Origin: Erwinia sp. JUb26
Lineage (GTDB): Bacteria > Pseudomonadota > Gammaproteobacteria > Enterobacterales > Enterobacteriaceae
Direction: 5' to 3'
Length of the DNA stretch: 64,000 nucleotides
Assembly: GCF_003751505.1 (NCBI RefSeq)
Contig: NZ_RJVB01000003.1
Location: 370,712 to 434,711 of the forward strand
Made by a program: the position numbers and the translations under genes. The notes under the pieces are model-generated. The model saw only the letters and a list, made by a program, of their open reading frames with translations, was not told the DNA's origin and ran no database searches. Positions 60,606 to 64,000 of the stretch are shown here, piece after piece; position 1 is the stretch's first letter; each line of letters begins with the position of its first letter.

Positions 60606-61906
60606 GATGCCTCCTTAAACTGTGCCAGCAGCCGGAGGTGATCCGCCGTCAGCACCACCTGCGGCCGCTGTAAGCGGACGATTTCCACTGCGGCTTCAAC
60701 GCTGTCGGCATGCCGCTCCGTCAGCAGCCAGGCGGCCACCACCGTTGCACTGCGCGACAGGCCGAGGGCGCAGCACACCAGCAGCGTTTTCTGCGGCTGA
60801 CGCAGCAGGTTGAGCCGATCCACCGCGCGCTGGAGATCCGGCAAATCCGGCACCAGTAAATCCATCATCGGACAACTGTGCCAGATCGTCCCTGGCTCTG
60901 CGCGATGATGAAATTCAGCGGTCAGGTCCAGCACCGCTGCGTAGCCGGATGTCCTGCCGGGAAATCCGCCGAGGGAAACTTCCCCGAGAATCGGCGAGAT
61001 CGCAGGCAGCGTGCGGGAAAACCAGCGCTTCGACAGCCGGGCACCGGCCAGATACGGCCACAGCAGCCAGCGGGCGGAAAGTGACAGCTGGCCCTCCGGC
61101 GTTTTCTGAAACACGGTGGTGCCCAGTCCGGCATAGCCGGCGGCCACCATCAGCAGTGCTGCGGCGGGCCACAGCAGCATCGTGCCGTAAGGAACCCCCC
61201 ACGCGATAAGCGCCATCAGCAGCGCACCAGCGGCATAACGTGCCGCAAGCCGTCGGGCGCGGGAAGAGGGCCGCCGCCAGCGCCAGCCGCCTGTCATTGG
61301 AATGGCGTAACTGATAGCAATACCTGCGGCGATACCGGTGATGACGTCAATAAAATGGTGCTGCCAGGTGGTCATCACCGACACGGCGATCAGCCAGAAC
61401 CAGCCCGCGGCAAGCCAACGCACCGGCCCGGTTAGATGCTGGCGAAAGCGCAACCACAGTAGCCAGGTCAGAATAATATGCAGTGAGGGCGCCTGATTAT
61501 AAGGCAGATCAAACTGCTCAAGCTGGTGGAACAGCCAGCCGAAGATCCCCGGCGATTCCGGGCGGGTAAAGGTGAACTTCAGCGGGAACAGTAAAAAGCC
61601 CGTACAGGCCACCAGCGATGCCGCCAGCAGTCGCCAGGCGTGGCGGGTCAGCTCGCGCTGAGTGGTGCAGATAAACAGCGAGAGGCCGTACAGCAGATCG
61701 ATGCTCCAGTAGGGCACGATGGTCCACGGCATAAAAGGAATGGCGTGTTCCCAACTGAAGACAAGGCTGCCGACATCGGCGCGGGTAGCGGTAAAATGGT
61801 TGACCTGACCGTAGCTGAGAAAGAACAGCGGACCCAGCAGCAGCAGCCAGTACAGGCCCTGCTTCCACTGGCGGAAGCGGCTCGGTATAACCGCAGTGTC
61901 AGCCAT
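60587..61906 (-). CDS. ynbD: YnbD-like PAP2 / dual-specificity phosphatase membrane protein
   Basis: A 439-residue protein. The first 270 residues have several membrane segments and a PAP2-like region (LPYNQAPSLHIILTW; TWQHHFIDVITGI). The C-terminus is a Cys-based phosphatase with the CX5R loop CALGLSR near 398-404. The fusion matches E. coli YnbD, which may act in phospholipid head-group metabolism together with YnbA. It overlaps the ynbC-like gene by 8 bases. Confidence 0.87.
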   Translation of the reverse strand: MADTAVIPSRFRQWKQGLYWLLLLGPLFFLSYGQVNHFTATRADVGSLVFSWEHAIPFMPWTIVPYWSIDLLYGLSLFICTTQRELTRHAWRLLAASLVACTGFLLFPLKFTFTRPESPGIFGWLFHQLEQFDLPYNQAPSLHIILTWLLWLRFRQHLTGPVRWLAAGWFWLIAVSVMTTWQHHFIDVITGIAAGIAISYAIPMTGGWRWRRPSSRARRLAARYAAGALLMALIAWGVPYGTMLLWPAAALLMVAAGYAGLGTTVFQKTPEGQLSLSARWLLWPYLAGARLSKRWFSRTLPAISPILGEVSLGGFPGRTSGYAAVLDLTAEFHHRAEPGTIWHSCPMMDLLVPDLPDLQRAVDRLNLLRQPQKTLLVCCALGLSRSATVVAAWLLTERHADSVEAAVEIVRLQRPQVVLTADHLRLLAQFKEASCPTSV

Positions 61907-63662
61907 GGGGCTTTCTCACCGCCAGCGATACGGTGAAAATGCCGAATTCATCGATCGCCTGCTGCTGCTTTTCAAAACCGGCTTCTTCCACCAGCGCATC
62001 CATCTCTTTCTGGCTGCGTACGCGCATGATCCACGGCATGCCCTTTTGATGGCTGGTCAGCGTCCAGGCAATGGTTTTAAGCTGCGGATGCCACGGCTGA
62101 CCGGTATACACCAGCACGCCGCCTGGCGGGATGGCTAACGCCAGCCCGGCCAGCGAGGCTTTAATCAGCGCGTTATCGGGGAAGAGTTCATACAGCCCGG
62201 AGACGATACCCAGCGTCGGGGCGGGATCGAGCGCGGCAAGGGAATCGGTGTCAAAGGCGTTGCCGAGGCGGAATTGGGCCAGGTGGCTCAGCCCGCGCGA
62301 TGCAATCATGGCCTGGCCTTTCTCCACGTTGAGGTCGCTGTAATCCCGCAGCAGAATGCTCTCAATGCCGGGCTGGTTTTCAAGCGCATCCAGCACGTAG
62401 CGCCCGTGCCCGGCAGCAATATCGACTACCCGCACCGGGAGATGGCTCTGCTGTAGCTGCGCAACCGCCCGACCAATCATCTGCTGGATGTTTTCTTTGC
62501 GTACCCGAATACCGCGCCAGCCGATGCTGTTCAGATACTGCCTGTCGATAACCCGGCCCAGCATGCCGTTGCCTTCCGGCTGATTGCGGTAAACGTAATC
62601 CAGCGTGCTGCCGGAGTCGAAGCCGGTTTCATAGCCCAGCCGCATACCCGCCGACTGTCGGCCAATCGTTTTCATCCCGTAGCGCATCGCAGCATAAAAC
62701 ATCCCCTGCGGCGAGCGTGAATTCGGCGGTGCCTGCAGTACACGGAAGGCATCCGCGCTCGGGCTCCAGCGATCTTCCTCTCTGTAGTTAAAGACGTAAG
62801 GCGCAGCGGCATACAGGCGGTCGATAAAGCTTTTCATCTTATCGAACGCCAACTGGCGATCTTTCTCGCCCAGCGTGTCGTGATAGAAGCCGGGCAGGAT
62901 GTGCTGCTCTTTGATCGCGCTGCGCAGCCCTGCATAAAACTGCTGCTGCGGCTTCGCGTGTACCACGAAGTCATCACCGGAAATCAGCAGCTGGGTTGGC
63001 AGGGTGATGGCGGATGAATCGGAGACAATGCGTTCGGCGGTCTTATACAGATCCAGCAGGATATTCACGGCGATCTGACGGGTGATCAGCGGATCCTGCT
63101 CGAAGCTGGCGATGCGCTGCGGGTCGTGGCTGAGGAATTTCCCCTTCACGTAGGAATTGACGTAAAACAGGCCGCGCAGGCGCTGCATCAGTCCCAGCCC
63201 GGTGCGGGCAAAAGGCACGTACAGTTTGACCTTAAAGGCCGGAGACGCCAGCACCATGCCGCGAATTTTCGGCGCGTAGTCGTGTACCCATGTGGCGACC
63301 AGCACCGCGCCGACGCTCTGGGCAATCACCACGATATCCTCCAGACCGACCTTTGCTTCACGGGCAACGAAGCGTACGAATTCATCCACGTCCAGCACCG
63401 AGCGGGCCAGGCTCGGACTGTAGCCGCGATCGCCGGGCGTATGGCCGTGGCCGCGCGCGTCCCAGGCGTAAAAATGCGCGTCGGGCATCTGCAGTTCATC
63501 AACGACGTGCTGTAACCGCCCGGAGTGCTCGTGGCCGCGATGGAACAGCACGATAACTTTACGGCTGTTGCCGTGTTCTGCGGGCCAGTGACGGAAATAC
63601 AATTCCGCCCCGTCGCTGGTTGCAAAGGTGCCTTCCTGACATTCACGTGATAGTTGGCTCAT
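61899..63662 (-). CDS. ynbC: YnbC-like alpha/beta hydrolase-methyltransferase fusion
   Basis: A 587-residue protein with two domains. An N-terminal alpha/beta hydrolase (about 20-290) has the nucleophile elbow IAQSVGAV and RGHGHTPGDRG, similar to monoacylglycerol lipases. A C-terminal class I SAM-dependent methyltransferase (about 390-587) has VVDIAAGHGRYVLDAL. The substrate is unknown; context suggests lipids. It starts 15 bases after the ynbA-like stop. Confidence 0.87.
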   Translation of the reverse strand: MSQLSRECQEGTFATSDGAELYFRHWPAEHGNSRKVIVLFHRGHEHSGRLQHVVDELQMPDAHFYAWDARGHGHTPGDRGYSPSLARSVLDVDEFVRFVAREAKVGLEDIVVIAQSVGAVLVATWVHDYAPKIRGMVLASPAFKVKLYVPFARTGLGLMQRLRGLFYVNSYVKGKFLSHDPQRIASFEQDPLITRQIAVNILLDLYKTAERIVSDSSAITLPTQLLISGDDFVVHAKPQQQFYAGLRSAIKEQHILPGFYHDTLGEKDRQLAFDKMKSFIDRLYAAAPYVFNYREEDRWSPSADAFRVLQAPPNSRSPQGMFYAAMRYGMKTIGRQSAGMRLGYETGFDSGSTLDYVYRNQPEGNGMLGRVIDRQYLNSIGWRGIRVRKENIQQMIGRAVAQLQQSHLPVRVVDIAAGHGRYVLDALENQPGIESILLRDYSDLNVEKGQAMIASRGLSHLAQFRLGNAFDTDSLAALDPAPTLGIVSGLYELFPDNALIKASLAGLALAIPPGGVLVYTGQPWHPQLKTIAWTLTSHQKGMPWIMRVRSQKEMDALVEEAGFEKQQQAIDEFGIFTVSLAVRKPHG

Positions 63663-63677
63663 GACACTTTCCTTATC

Positions 63678-64000
63678 TCAAGAGGTTTTTGCCGCCGTTG
63701 CGCTGCGGCAGCGGTTAATACAGGTCCAGACCAGCAGCAGGGCACAGACGGCAAATACCCCATTAAACGCGCCGATAAACTGCGGCCAGAGGGCAATCAC
63801 CAGGCCTGAAGCACCGAAGACAAAGGCGCGATCGCTTTTCCCCAGCGGGCCGCGATAGTCGCGCACGCCGGTCAGCGTCTGGCAGATGATGCCACAGAAC
63901 TCCGTCAGCCAGGCCAGCAGCACCACCAGCACGACCAGCCACGGCGAGATGCCTACCACGAAGGCAAAAGCCAGGTAAAGTGCGGCGTCGGAGATGATGT
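63678..64000 (-). CDS. ynbA: YnbA-like CDP-alcohol phosphatidyltransferase (N-terminus beyond window)
   Basis: The frame stays open to the window edge (107 codons seen). The sequence IISDAALYLAFAF, TEFCGIICQTLTGVRDYRGPLGKSDRAFVFG and the end LLVWTCINRCRSA match E. coli YnbA. The CDP-alcohol signature itself lies upstream, outside the window. An ynbB-like gene, which follows ynbA in E. coli, is absent here between ynbA and ynbC. Confidence 0.85.
   Translation of the reverse strand, partial: IISDAALYLAFAFVVGISPWLVVLVVLLAWLTEFCGIICQTLTGVRDYRGPLGKSDRAFVFGASGLVIALWPQFIGAFNGVFAVCALLLVWTCINRCRSATAAKTS

Overview
The window looks like chromosome of an Erwiniaceae enterobacterium, most likely Erwinia or a close relative such as Pantoea. 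The evidence is near-full-length similarity to E. coli core proteins (LolCDE, NagK, CobB, PepT, RoxA, PhoPQ, PurB, HflD, MnmA, NudJ, RluE, Icd) in E. coli-like order, an RcsA gene at the left edge, and accessory genes typical of plant-associated enterobacteria. The genus is an inference.

Layout. 1-3.4 kb: rcsA (cut by the window edge), a small AriR/YmgB-like protein and a MASE1-GGDEF diguanylate cyclase; both rcsA and the cyclase have RcsAB-box-like sites upstream. 3.4-21 kb: the conserved backbone lolCDE-nagK-cobB, a divergent ydcO/sutR pair around a palindromic operator, pepT, roxA, phoQP (PhoP-box promoter), purB (internal PurR operator at codons 62-67, as in E. coli), hflD, mnmA, nudJ, rluE and icd. 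21.3-23.4 kb: one AT-rich gene for a 693-residue STAND/NACHT-like ATPase placed directly after icd, a candidate stand-alone defence gene.

23.8-41.4 kb: a large catabolic region. It holds two complete CUT1-type ABC importers, two DeoR regulators, an FGGY kinase, a HAD phosphatase, a BtpA/SgcQ protein, an SDR dehydrogenase, and a three-gene hydrolase operon: a biuret-hydrolase-like cysteine hydrolase, a paralogue that has lost two of its three catalytic residues, and an allophanate-hydrolase-like amidase. A CAAACAAAATC(A/G)AACA motif recurs in its divergent promoters. 41.4-41.9 kb: a deletion scar joining the 3' ends of an Lrp-type regulator and an EamA transporter. 41.9-47.2 kb: a bgl-type beta-glucoside operon (BglG antiterminator, CRP site, RAT/terminator leader, PTS EIIBC, 6-phospho-beta-glucosidase, OprB-type porin).

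47.6-53.9 kb: SOS-controlled umuDC, an ornithine-cyclodeaminase-like enzyme, a 41-residue membrane protein, an SOS-controlled dinI-like gene followed by a candidate small RNA carrying the ArcZ seed, ldcA, emtA and a YeaQ/YmgE membrane protein. 54-58.3 kb: a TonB siderophore receptor (FhuA/FoxA type, with Fur box) between copies of a 206-bp inverted-repeat-bounded element; an 8-bp tandem repeat lies upstream of the receptor, followed by several other nested repeats. 58.3-64 kb: periplasmic trehalase and an ynbA-ynbC-ynbD-type operon ending in a small membrane protein; ynbA runs off the right edge.

Most notable for follow-up: the ArcZ-seed RNA beside dinI, the cysteine hydrolase/pseudoenzyme/amidase operon coupled to a sugar-type ABC importer, the lone STAND ATPase after icd, and the repeat complex around the siderophore receptor.
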